From positions 148 through 11,710 of the forward strand of contig PMKG01000108.1 of the NCBI GenBank assembly GCA_003157675.1: a stretch of DNA of 11,563 bases, read 5' to 3'. A program made the translations under genes and the position numbers. Each line of letters opens with the position of its first letter. The stretch's first letter is position 1. A model generated the notes under the pieces. It saw only the letters and a list, made by a program, of their open reading frames with translations. It made no database searches and was not told the DNA's origin. Source of the stretch: Acidobacteriota bacterium. GTDB lineage: Bacteria > Acidobacteriota > Vicinamibacteria > Vicinamibacterales > Fen-181. Shown here in pieces: positions 1-6,417 of the stretch.

Positions 1-372
1 ATCACCATCGTCATGGCCACGCCGTACCTGGACGAGGCCGAGCGCTGCTCGCGCGTGGCGCTGCTCTCGAACGGGAAGCTGCTCGTCCTCGACACGCCCC
101 AGGCGCTCCGAGAGGGGCTCTCCGGCGTCATGTTCGAAGTGATCGCGCGCCCCCAGGACGACGCCATCGAGGCGCTCGGTTCGCTGGCCGGTGCCGTCGA
201 CATCCAGGCCTTCGGCGAGCGCGTGCACGTCCGCTGCACGCGCGCCGAGGGCGACGCGGCCGCGCGAAAGATCGAGGGACTGCTCCGCGAACGGAACATC
301 GAGGTCACGAGCGTGCGCGAGATCCCCGCCACGCTCGAGGACGTGTTCATCAACAGGGTGGCCGTATCATGA
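1..372 (+). CDS. ABC transporter ATP-binding protein, first NBD of a YbhF-like pair (5' truncated by window edge)
   Basis: Only the last 123 residues are present; the frame is open from base 1, so the true start lies upstream. What remains is the end of a nucleotide-binding domain (the switch-loop region, ATPYLDEAERC, then SNGKLLVLDTP) and the regulatory tail ending in LEDVFINR, the usual end of DrrA/YbhF-type ATPases of ABC-2 exporters. The switch-loop histidine, normally TTH or STH before the (Y/H)xDEAE motif, is proline here (ATP). Such a change is common in the first half of YbhF-like ATPases, from general knowledge of the family. Walker A, Walker B and the signature motif lie outside the window. 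The stop overlaps the start of the TolC-like gene by ATGA, so translation is probably coupled. It most likely pairs with the second ATPase at 1694-2647 to drive the two permeases downstream. Confidence 0.9.
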   Translation: MTIVMATPYLDEAERCSRVALLSNGKLLVLDTPQALREGLSGVMFEVIARPQDDAIEALGSLAGAVDIQAFGERVHVRCTRAEGDAAARKIEGLLRERNIEVTSVREIPATLEDVFINRVAVS

Positions 373-1691
373 ATCCGCTCACGCTCACTGTCGCGACGCT
401 TCTTTCCGCCGCCCTCTCGGCCGGCGCCGGTGCGGCGGAGCCCGCCTCGCGCCTGACGCTCGACGAGGCGATCGCCAAGGGACTCTCCGCGAGCCACCGC
501 CTCGCCGAGTTGAACGCCCGCCAGCAGGGGGCCTCGGCGGCCGCCGAGGGGAGCCACGCCGCGCGGATGCCGATCGTGTCGGCACAGGCCGGCTACACGC
601 GCACAAGCCACGTGACGCCGTTCGGTCTCCAGCTGCCCGGCGCGCCGATCGTCGTGGTCTACCCGGACATTCCCGACAACTACCGGACGCGGCTCGACCT
701 GCAGTGGCCGATCTACACCTTCGGCCGGGCCGACGCGCTGGAGCGTGCCGCCCGCGCGGAAGCCGACGCGACGGGCCTCGACCTGGCCGCCGCCCGCAAC
801 GACCTCAAGCTCGAAATCACGCGGGCGTTCTGGGCCGTCGTCACCTCCACCGAGGCGGTGAGGGTGGTGGACGAGTCGGTCAAGCGGATGGACGCGATGC
901 TCGAGGACGTCCGCAACAGCCTGAAGGTCGGGCTGTCCGCGCCGAACGACGTCCTGTCGGTCGAGGCCCAGCGGGCGCGCCAGCAGATGCTGCTCATCCA
1001 GGCCAGGAACTCGCAGGAGCAGACGCTGGCCGATCTGCGCCGGCTCATCGGCGATCCTCCGGAGAGCCCGATTGCGCTCGATGCCGTGCTCGAATCGCCT
1101 CCCGCTCCGGTGCCGGCGGCCGACAGCCTCGTCGACGCCGCGCGCGGCGCGAGGCCCGACCGCAAGGCGCTCGAGACGCGCCTGCTCGGGGCCACAGACC
1201 GGCGCGAGGCGTCGGTCGCCAACCGGCGGCCGACGCTCTCAGTCGGCGGCGGCGTCAACCTCTCGAATCCGAACCCCCTGACCTTCCCGCGCGCGGCCCA
1301 GTGGAATGGCACGTTCGACGCCAGCGTGAACCTCTCCTGGACGTTCTGGGACTTCGGGCGCACCGCGGCCGACATCGCCGGGGCCCGCGCCGCCGAGCGT
1401 GCGGCCAGGGAGCGGCTCCTGGAGTTCGACACGACGCTCGACGTCGAGGTCCGCCAGCGCCGCCTCGACCTCGATTCCGCCCACGCCGCCGTGGCGTCGG
1501 CCGAGGACTCGGTTCGCGCGGCCACCGAGGCCCGTCGCGTCGTGGGCGATCGCTTCGCCGCCGGCGTGGCGACCCCCACAGACGTGCTCAACGCGCAGGT
1601 GGCGCTGCTGCAGGCCGGCCTCGACCGCACGCAGGCGCTCGCAAGCATGCGGCTGGCGGAGGCGCGGCTCGCGCGCGCGCTCGGACGCTGA
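369..1691 (+). CDS. TolC-family outer-membrane efflux protein
   Basis: This 440-residue protein has the length and layout of TolC/OEP channels, which form trimeric outer-membrane ducts for tripartite exporters. A Sec signal peptide spans about residues 1-23 (hydrophobic stretch, then AGAGAAEP). Two homologous halves are visible. Each has a beta-barrel segment ending in an aromatic-xFGR motif (WPIYTFGR near 113-120, WTFWDFGR near 324-331). Each is followed by long Ala/Arg/Glu-rich helices with the turn motifs VGLSAPNDVLSVEAQ (about 187-201) and AGVATPTDVLNAQ (about 398-410). No lipobox cysteine is seen, so it is not a lipoprotein of the NodT type. The start ATG overlaps the stop of the upstream ATPase by four bases, and the next ATPase begins two bases after its stop. 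Its position between two ATPase genes marks it as the dedicated outer-membrane partner of this exporter. Confidence 0.93.
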   Translation: MNPLTLTVATLLSAALSAGAGAAEPASRLTLDEAIAKGLSASHRLAELNARQQGASAAAEGSHAARMPIVSAQAGYTRTSHVTPFGLQLPGAPIVVVYPDIPDNYRTRLDLQWPIYTFGRADALERAARAEADATGLDLAAARNDLKLEITRAFWAVVTSTEAVRVVDESVKRMDAMLEDVRNSLKVGLSAPNDVLSVEAQRARQQMLLIQARNSQEQTLADLRRLIGDPPESPIALDAVLESPPAPVPAADSLVDAARGARPDRKALETRLLGATDRREASVANRRPTLSVGGGVNLSNPNPLTFPRAAQWNGTFDASVNLSWTFWDFGRTAADIAGARAAERAARERLLEFDTTLDVEVRQRRLDLDSAHAAVASAEDSVRAATEARRVVGDRFAAGVATPTDVLNAQVALLQAGLDRTQALASMRLAEARLARALGR

Positions 1692-1693
1692 CC

Positions 1694-2647
1694 ATGTCCG
1701 TCCCGCAATCTGCGTCCCCGGACGCCATCGTCGTCAGAGACCTCACCAGGAAGTTCGGCAGCTTCGTGGCCGTCGACCACCTGTCGTTCACCGTCAGGAC
1801 CGGCGAGATCTTCGGGTTCCTCGGCAGCAACGGCGCGGGGAAGACGACGACGATCCGCATGCTGTGCGGCCTGCTGAAGCCGACTTCCGGCGCGGCGACG
1901 GTCGGCGGACGGGACGTCGGCCGCGATCCCGAGGGGGTCAAGGCGCGCATCGGCTACATGTCGCAGAAGTTTTCGCTCTACGAACTGCTGACCGTCGATC
2001 AGAACATCCGGCTCTACGCCGAGCTGTACGGCGTGCCGCCGAAGCGCTTCGCCGAGCGGCGGCGCTTCGTCCTGGCGATGGCGGGCCTCGAGGGGCGCGA
2101 AAAGGCGCTCCCGCGCGATCTGCCCGGCGGGTTCCGCCAGCGGCTCGCCCTCGGCTGCGCGATTCTCCACGAGCCGCCGATCCTCTTCCTCGACGAGCCG
2201 ACCGGCGGCGTCGACCCGATTTCCAGGCGCCAGTTCTGGCGGCTCATCGACCAGCTCTCGAAATCCGGCGTCACCGTCCTGGTCACCACCCACCACCTGG
2301 ACGAAGCGGAGTACTGCCACCGGCTGGCACTGATCCACGCGGGGAGACTCGCGGCGCTCGGCACGACGCGGGAGCTCAAGCAGATCTTCGCGGACCGCCA
2401 GCTCGTCGAGATCCGCACCGAGCGCTCGGTGGACGTCATGCGGGCGCTCGACGCGATGGAGGAGGTCGAGGAGAGCAGCCTGTTCGGAACCGCGGTTCAC
2501 GCGGTGCTGCGGTCGCGGGATGTGGAGCCGTCGGAGATCGTCGCTCGCCTTGCCGCGCAGCACCTCGCCGTCGAGTCGGTGGAGCCGGTGCAGCCGTCGC
2601 TCGAGGACGTGTTCCTCGACGTGGTGGAGAAAGCGGGGCGCGAATGA
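1694..2647 (+). CDS. ABC transporter ATP-binding protein, second NBD of a YbhF-like pair
   Basis: This 317-residue ATPase energises an ABC-2 type exporter at the inner membrane. Visible motifs are Walker A GSNGAGKTT (44-52), the Q-loop Q91 in YMSQKF, a signature region LPGGFRQR (143-150), Walker B ILFLDEP (163-169), the D-loop GGVDP (171-175) and the switch histidine H200 in TTHHLDEAE. A regulatory tail ends in PSLEDVFLDVVEK, as in DrrA/YbhF proteins. The signature has Pro where LSGG has Ser; LPxGxxQR variants are familiar from YbhF-type second domains. The frame is open far upstream to base 191, but that part only shadows the TolC-like gene. The ATG at 1694 is chosen because it follows the preceding stop by two bases and gives the family's normal N-terminus (IVVRDLTRKFGSF). 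The gene end overlaps the next start by ATGA. Confidence 0.95.
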   Translation: MSVPQSASPDAIVVRDLTRKFGSFVAVDHLSFTVRTGEIFGFLGSNGAGKTTTIRMLCGLLKPTSGAATVGGRDVGRDPEGVKARIGYMSQKFSLYELLTVDQNIRLYAELYGVPPKRFAERRRFVLAMAGLEGREKALPRDLPGGFRQRLALGCAILHEPPILFLDEPTGGVDPISRRQFWRLIDQLSKSGVTVLVTTHHLDEAEYCHRLALIHAGRLAALGTTRELKQIFADRQLVEIRTERSVDVMRALDAMEEVEESSLFGTAVHAVLRSRDVEPSEIVARLAAQHLAVESVEPVQPSLEDVFLDVVEKAGRE

Positions 2648-3759
2648 GGAAGGCGCTCGCGGTGGGCAAGAAGGAGTTCCGGCAGATCGTGCGCGATCGG
2701 CCCACGCTGATGATCCTGCTGTTCATCCCGGTGTTCTTCCTGCTCCTCTACGGCTACGCGCTCAACTTCGACATCAAGCACGTGGCGCTGGCCATCGAGG
2801 ATCGGGACGACAGCGTCGAGCGCCGCGCCCTGATCTCGGCGTTCCTGAACTCCGGTTACTTCGACCTGGCGGGGAGGCTTCGATCTCCAGCCGATCTTGA
2901 CCGCGCCATGAACGGGAACGTCGTGCGCGCGGCGCTTGTCATCCCCGAGGACACGGGCCGGCTGGTGCGCCGCGGGCAGCCCGCCCCGGTCCAGGTGGTT
3001 ATCGACGGCGACAACGCCAACACGGCGGCGACCGTGCTCGGTTACGCCGTCACGATCGTCCGGACGGTGTCGCTGAGCCTCATCGTGGAGCAGCAGGGGC
3101 TGAAGCTCTCGCCGTTGGTCAGCGTCGAGCCGCGGATCTGGTACAACCCGGAGCTCAAGAGCGCCCTCTTCCTGGTGCCCGGCCTCATCGCCTTCATCGG
3201 GATGATCACGGCGACCATCTCGACGGCGTTGTCGGTGGTCCGCGAGAAGGAGCGCGGCACCTGGGAGCAGGTGCGGATGGCGCCGATCAACACCGTCTCC
3301 TACATTGTCGGAAAGACGCTGCCCTATCTCGGCCTGTCACTCGTCACGTCGATGGCCATCATCGTCGCGGCGATGTACTTGTTCGGCCTGCCGATGCGCG
3401 GGTCGTGGTGGTCGCTGCTGCTGGCGACCACGCTGTTCCTGCTCGCGGCGCTTGGCACGGGGCTGCTGGTGTCCACGGTCGCGCAGTCGCAACTCGTCGC
3501 CTTCCAGATCGTGCTGATCCTGGCGTTCCTGCCGACCTTCCTGCTGTCAGGCTTCATCTTCCCGATCCAGAACATGCCGAAGCCGATCCAGATGGTCACC
3601 TACCTGGTGCCGGCCCGGTACTTCCTGGTGGCGCTGCGCGGGATCGTGCTGAAGGGGGTCGGCCTGGCGACGGTCTGGCAATCCGTTGCGTCGCTCGGCA
3701 TTTACTTCGTCGTGATCCTCGGCCTGGCCTCGGCCCGGCTGGCGCGCGAGCGCGGGTGA
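2644..3759 (+). CDS. ABC-2 type transporter permease, YbhS-like
   Basis: This 371-residue inner-membrane permease has the standard ABC-2 plan. TM1 lies at about 21-39 after a short basic N-terminus with the motif KKEFRQIVRDRP. A large extracytoplasmic domain covers about 41-175 and ends in IWYNPE. Five further membrane segments lie at about 176-197, 226-247, 257-279, 286-307 and 349-366. The conserved cytoplasmic turn VREKERGTWEQVRMAPI (199-215) and the LSGFIFPIQNMP motif (301-312) are diagnostic of ABC2_membrane_3 proteins. The order ATPase, then this permease, then a second one, and its likeness to E. coli YbhS, point to a heterodimeric pore with the 3774-4892 protein. The ATG at 2644 overlaps the ATPase stop by four bases. 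The substrate cannot be told from sequence; a drug, lipid-like compound or ion is possible. Confidence 0.95.
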   Translation: MRKALAVGKKEFRQIVRDRPTLMILLFIPVFFLLLYGYALNFDIKHVALAIEDRDDSVERRALISAFLNSGYFDLAGRLRSPADLDRAMNGNVVRAALVIPEDTGRLVRRGQPAPVQVVIDGDNANTAATVLGYAVTIVRTVSLSLIVEQQGLKLSPLVSVEPRIWYNPELKSALFLVPGLIAFIGMITATISTALSVVREKERGTWEQVRMAPINTVSYIVGKTLPYLGLSLVTSMAIIVAAMYLFGLPMRGSWWSLLLATTLFLLAALGTGLLVSTVAQSQLVAFQIVLILAFLPTFLLSGFIFPIQNMPKPIQMVTYLVPARYFLVALRGIVLKGVGLATVWQSVASLGIYFVVILGLASARLARERG

Positions 3760-3773
3760 GGGGAGAGAGCGCG

Positions 3774-4892
3774 ATGAGACGCCTTTTCTTCATGATCTGG
3801 AAGGAGCTGCTGGAGCTGCGGCAGGACAAGCGGATGCTGCCAATCGTCTTCGTGGCGCCGATCCTGCAGCTCCTGGTCCTCGGCTACGCGGCCACGACCG
3901 ACGTCAAGAACGTCCCCATCGTCGTTGTCGACGCCGATCGCTCCTCGGGCAGCCGCGACCTGATCCGGACGTTCGACGCCTCGCCCTACTTCACCGTCAC
4001 CTCCGTCGTCAGCAGCGTCAACGAGATCGCGCCGTACCTCGAGTCGGGCCGCGCCTGGATGGCGCTCGCGATCCCGGTTCGGTACGGGCAGATGATCGGG
4101 GCCGGCGCGCCGACGACGGTGCAGGTCGTGGCCGACGGAACCGACGCCAACTCGACCAACATCGCCCTGGGGTACGCGACCAACCTCGTGGCGGCCTACG
4201 CGCAGGACCTGATGACGAAGCGGTCCCCGGGGCGAAGCCTGCCCGCCGGCCTGCAAGCGGACGTGCGCGTCTGGTTCAACCCGCAACTGGAGAGCAAGGA
4301 TTTCATGATCCCGGGCGTGCTCGCCCTGCTGCTGATCGTGATGACCGTTGTGCTCGCGTCGATGGGCATCGTGCGCGAGAAGGAGATGGGAACGCTCGAG
4401 CAGTTGAACGTCACGCCGCTCCGGCGCTGGCAGCTCATCGTCGGCAAGCTGCTGCCCTACGGCCTGATCGGGATCGTGGACATCTTCCTGGTGGTCGGCG
4501 TCGCCCGGTTCTGGTTCAGGGTGCCGCTGCTGGGGAGCTTCGGCCTGCTGTTCCTGTTGAGCCTGGTGTTCCTGCTGAGCACACTGGGGCTCGGGCTGTT
4601 CGTCTCGACGATCTCGCAGAACCAGCAGCAGGCGATGATGACGGCCGTGTTCTTCTTCATGACGCCGATGATCTACCTGTCGGGGTTCGTGTTCCCGATC
4701 GAGAACATGCCGGCCGTCATCCGGCCCGTTACCTATCTCATCCCGCTGCGGTATTACCTCGTCATCGTGCGCGGGATCTTTCTCAAGGGCGTGGGCATGG
4801 CGGTCCTGTGGCCGCAGGCCCTCGCCCTGCTGGCGTGGGGGCTGACCATTCTCGGCCTCGCCACGCTCAGGTCGAGCAAGCGGGCGGCGTGA
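3774..4892 (+). CDS. ABC-2 type transporter permease, YbhR-like
   Basis: This 372-residue permease is a paralogue of the preceding gene, with the same topology: TM1 at about 21-40, an extracytoplasmic domain at about 41-177 ending in WFNPQLESKDF, then five membrane segments at about 178-199, 223-245, 255-277, 289-308 and 346-366. The cytoplasmic motif VREKEMGTLEQLNVTPL (200-216) and YLSGFVFPIENMP (301-313) match the ABC-2 family. The N-terminus (MIWKELLELRQDKRMLPI) resembles YbhR. A purine-rich GGGGAGAG sits about 8-10 bases before the ATG at 3774, in the 14-base gap after the previous stop. It is the last gene of the exporter operon. The converging mscL gene on the other strand ends 47 bases further on, behind a palindrome. 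Confidence 0.95.
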   Translation: MRRLFFMIWKELLELRQDKRMLPIVFVAPILQLLVLGYAATTDVKNVPIVVVDADRSSGSRDLIRTFDASPYFTVTSVVSSVNEIAPYLESGRAWMALAIPVRYGQMIGAGAPTTVQVVADGTDANSTNIALGYATNLVAAYAQDLMTKRSPGRSLPAGLQADVRVWFNPQLESKDFMIPGVLALLLIVMTVVLASMGIVREKEMGTLEQLNVTPLRRWQLIVGKLLPYGLIGIVDIFLVVGVARFWFRVPLLGSFGLLFLLSLVFLLSTLGLGLFVSTISQNQQQAMMTAVFFFMTPMIYLSGFVFPIENMPAVIRPVTYLIPLRYYLVIVRGIFLKGVGMAVLWPQALALLAWGLTILGLATLRSSKRAA

Positions 4893-4919
4893 GGCGACGG
4901 TGGGGCAAGAGCTCCGGCT

Positions 4920-4939
4920 GCCGGGGCTGAAGCCCCGGC
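4920..4939. repeat. GC palindrome between converging genes, possible dispersed REP-like repeat
   Basis: A stem of seven pairs (GCCGGGG with CCCCGGC) encloses CTGAAG, whose outer bases could extend the pairing. It lies between the converging exporter operon and mscL and touches the mscL stop codon at 4940-4942. No T-run follows on either strand, so it is not a textbook intrinsic terminator, though it may slow polymerase or protect 3' ends. The core GGGGCTGAAGCCCC followed by GGCCTAC resembles short palindromes dispersed between genes in several GC-rich genomes; that is recalled, not tested. Confidence 0.6.
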
Positions 4940-5371
4940 CTACTTGATCTCGGACGTGCACTGCGGGCAGCGCGTCGCCTTCAAGGGAATCGCCGACGCG
5001 CAGAAGGGACAATCCTTGGTCGTCACGGCCGGCGCCGGTGCCGGCTTGCGCATCCGGTTGACCTGCTTGATGAGCAGGAAGACCGCGAACGCCACCAGCA
5101 GAAAGTCGATGCAGGTGTTGAGGAAGACGCCGTAGTTGAGCGTGACGGCGCCGGCCTTCTTCGCCTCCTCGAGCGTCGGGAAACTGGCGCCGGAGAGGGT
5201 GAAGAACAGGTTGGTGAAGTTGACCTTGCCGAGCAGCAGCCCGAGCGGCGGCATCAGGACGTCGGCCACGAACGAACTGATGATCTTGCCGAAGGCCGCG
5301 CCGATGATGATGCCGACAGCCATGTCGAGCACGTTGCCCTTCATGGCGAATTCCTTGAATTCCTTCAGCAT
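4940..5371 (-). CDS. mscL: Large-conductance mechanosensitive channel with C-terminal zinc ribbon
   Basis: This 143-residue MscL opens under membrane tension to release solutes on osmotic downshock. The N-terminal amphipathic helix (MLKEFKEFAMKGN) and TM1 with the family hallmark (DMAVGIIIGAAFGKIISS, 16-33) are followed by the periplasmic loop. TM2 runs at about 83-105 (VFLNTCIDFLLVAFAVF). The tail differs from E. coli MscL: after a proline/alanine linker (PAPAPA) there is a CxxC-x10-CxxC zinc ribbon with cysteines at 121, 124, 135 and 138, instead of the short helical bundle. GGAGGT lies three bases before the ATG, a strong though close Shine-Dalgarno site, and a GC-rich hairpin directly precedes it. 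The gene stands alone, converging on the exporter operon. Confidence 0.96.
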   Translation of the reverse strand: MLKEFKEFAMKGNVLDMAVGIIIGAAFGKIISSFVADVLMPPLGLLLGKVNFTNLFFTLSGASFPTLEEAKKAGAVTLNYGVFLNTCIDFLLVAFAVFLLIKQVNRMRKPAPAPAVTTKDCPFCASAIPLKATRCPQCTSEIK

Positions 5372-5380
5372 GTGACCTCC

Positions 5381-5399
5381 CCGGCCCGGGGCGGGCCGG
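5381..5399 (-). promoter_or_regulatory. GC hairpin abutting the mscL ribosome-binding site
   Basis: A perfect 8-bp inverted repeat (CCGGCCCG and CGGGCCGG) with a 3-base loop lies in the mscL leader. Its proximal arm ends exactly where the GGAGGT Shine-Dalgarno sequence (5375-5380) begins. If transcription starts upstream, the hairpin would be in the mRNA next to the ribosome landing site and could affect translation or mRNA stability. The structure is seen; the role is inferred. Confidence 0.45.
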
Positions 5400-5467
5400 A
5401 CGTGGCTTACACGACGGCGGTCGGTGGATGGCCGTAGTGTCGCAGAGCCAGGGAGGGACTGTCCAGT

Positions 5468-5506
5468 CTACTTGCCGACAGTCTACTTGCCGATCTACTT
5501 GTCGAT
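5468..5506. repeat. Short tandem repeat carrying three in-frame stop codons
   Basis: On the plus strand three units follow each other: CTACTTGCCGACAGT (5468-5482), CTACTTGCCGAT (5483-5494) and CTACTTGTCGAT (5495-5506). Read on the minus strand, the innermost encodes the last residues IDK and the TAG stop of the upstream gene. The other two repeat this end as IGK-stop and TVGK-stop in the same frame (12 and 15 bases apart). It looks like local slippage duplication of a gene's 3' end. Confidence 0.85.
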
Positions 5507-6247
5507 CTTCACGTCGCCGGAGAAGGTCTTCAGATGGACCCGGTGCTGCGCGTCGCCGCCGTTGAGCGTCGCGCGCAGATGGCCCTTCCGCTGCTCGGCC
5601 ACCGTCAGCGGCACGTCGCTCGTCAGCTTGCCGCTAAAGGAATCGAAGTCGAGCGCCGCAGCGGCGTTCCCGGGCACCCGCAGGGCGATCGATCCCGAGA
5701 AGGTCTCGAAGCCGAGATCGGGCCCGGTCGCGCCCGCCGCCAGCCCCGCCTCGATGTCACCCGAAAACGTCTTGGCCTCGATCCGGGCCGGGCCGTCTTC
5801 GACCTGCAGTCTTCCCGAGAACGTCTCGAGCTTCTGGTCGCCGCCGACGTTCCGGACGTGCACGTCGCTGCTGAAGACCTTGATCTCGAGCCGCGCCTGC
5901 CGCGGCACGGTGACGTCGAACTCGGTCTTGACGACGTTGTCGTTGTCGACGTGCCAGCCGGGGTCTTTCTTGTTGGCTTCGATCGTCACGGTGGACCCGC
6001 TCGTCTCGACGTCGAGCTTGATGTGATCGAGCCGGTCGCGGGCCGCCGTTCGCACCGCGTCGATGGTCACCTCGTTGACGTCGGCGCCGACGATGCGGAC
6101 GGCGCCGGAGAAGTTGTGGAGCACCACGGTGCCGCCGGGGCCGAGCGGCACGACCTTGTGCACGCGCTCGGTCTCCTGGGCGGCGACAAGCGCCGGCAGG
6201 ACGAACAGCATCAGGGCGATGGCGAAGATCGAGCGCAGGGTGTTCAT
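5495..6247 (-). CDS. Secreted DUF4097-like beta-repeat protein
   Basis: This 250-residue protein has a clear Sec signal peptide (about 1-23, hydrophobic core ALMLFVLPALVAA, then QE), so it is exported. No lipobox or membrane anchor is seen. The mature part is built of short beta-strand repeats centred on an FSG motif: residues 46-48, 125-127 (FSS), 143-145, 161-163, 183-185, 204-206 and 242-244. The later copies are about 18-22 residues apart, except for a gap of about 38 before the last. This matches DUF4097/putative adhesin proteins, predicted beta-solenoids of unknown function. Related proteins often sit beside anti-sigma factors or sensors; here none is adjacent. Start ATG at 6247 is well supported by GGAGGAGGAG a few bases upstream. 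The protein ends at the first of three tandem stop codons. Function is not known; a surface or periplasmic structural role is a guess. Confidence 0.85.
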   Translation of the reverse strand: MNTLRSIFAIALMLFVLPALVAAQETERVHKVVPLGPGGTVVLHNFSGAVRIVGADVNEVTIDAVRTAARDRLDHIKLDVETSGSTVTIEANKKDPGWHVDNDNVVKTEFDVTVPRQARLEIKVFSSDVHVRNVGGDQKLETFSGRLQVEDGPARIEAKTFSGDIEAGLAAGATGPDLGFETFSGSIALRVPGNAAAALDFDSFSGKLTSDVPLTVAEQRKGHLRATLNGGDAQHRVHLKTFSGDVKIDK

Positions 6248-6318
6248 CGGGTCTCCTCCTCCACTGCAGGCATAGACGGGAGAAGGGCCCGGAGGGTTGC
6301 CTCGGGGACAGGGGCATC

Positions 6319-6408
6319 GATCGATCGTGCGATCGTGCGATCATGCGAAGTACGGAGGACGCCTCTCGCCAGATCGCACGATCCCCAGATCGCACGATCG
6401 CAAGATGG
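6319..6408. repeat. 8-bp-periodic GATC array forming an inverted repeat
   Basis: The gap between the HisA gene and the DUF4097-like gene holds two arrays of an octamer. The left arm has GATCGTGC at 6323 and 6331 and GATCATGC at 6339, preceded by one extra GATC at 6319. The right arm has GATCGCAC at 6372, GATCCCCA at 6380, GATCGCAC at 6388, GATCGCAA at 6396, then GATGG. GATC recurs every 8 bases in each arm, eight times in all. The arms are reverse complements: 6331-6342 can pair with 6372-6383 (12 bp) and 6322-6330 with 6392-6400 (9 bp), leaving an 8-base bulge. A small hairpin GAGG-ACG-CCTC (6355-6365) sits in the loop. No T-run follows. Function unknown. Confidence 0.85.
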
Positions 6409-6417
6409 AAGCCGCTT

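Noticed and set aside
191..1693. Long N-terminal extension of the second ATPase frame
   Set aside because: It overlaps the well-supported TolC-like gene, is Arg/Pro/Ala-rich like an off-frame GC shadow, and has no domain sequence.
713..2563. 616-codon antisense open frame across the TolC and ATPase genes
   Set aside because: Low-complexity Arg/Ala/Asp-rich translation, typical of the opposite strand of GC-rich coding DNA; no recognisable motif.
4920..4939. Intrinsic terminator
   Set aside because: The stem is good but no T-run follows on either strand, so it is kept only as a palindrome.
6319..6408. CRISPR-like array
   Set aside because: Units are 8 bases with no unique spacers, and no cas gene is present.
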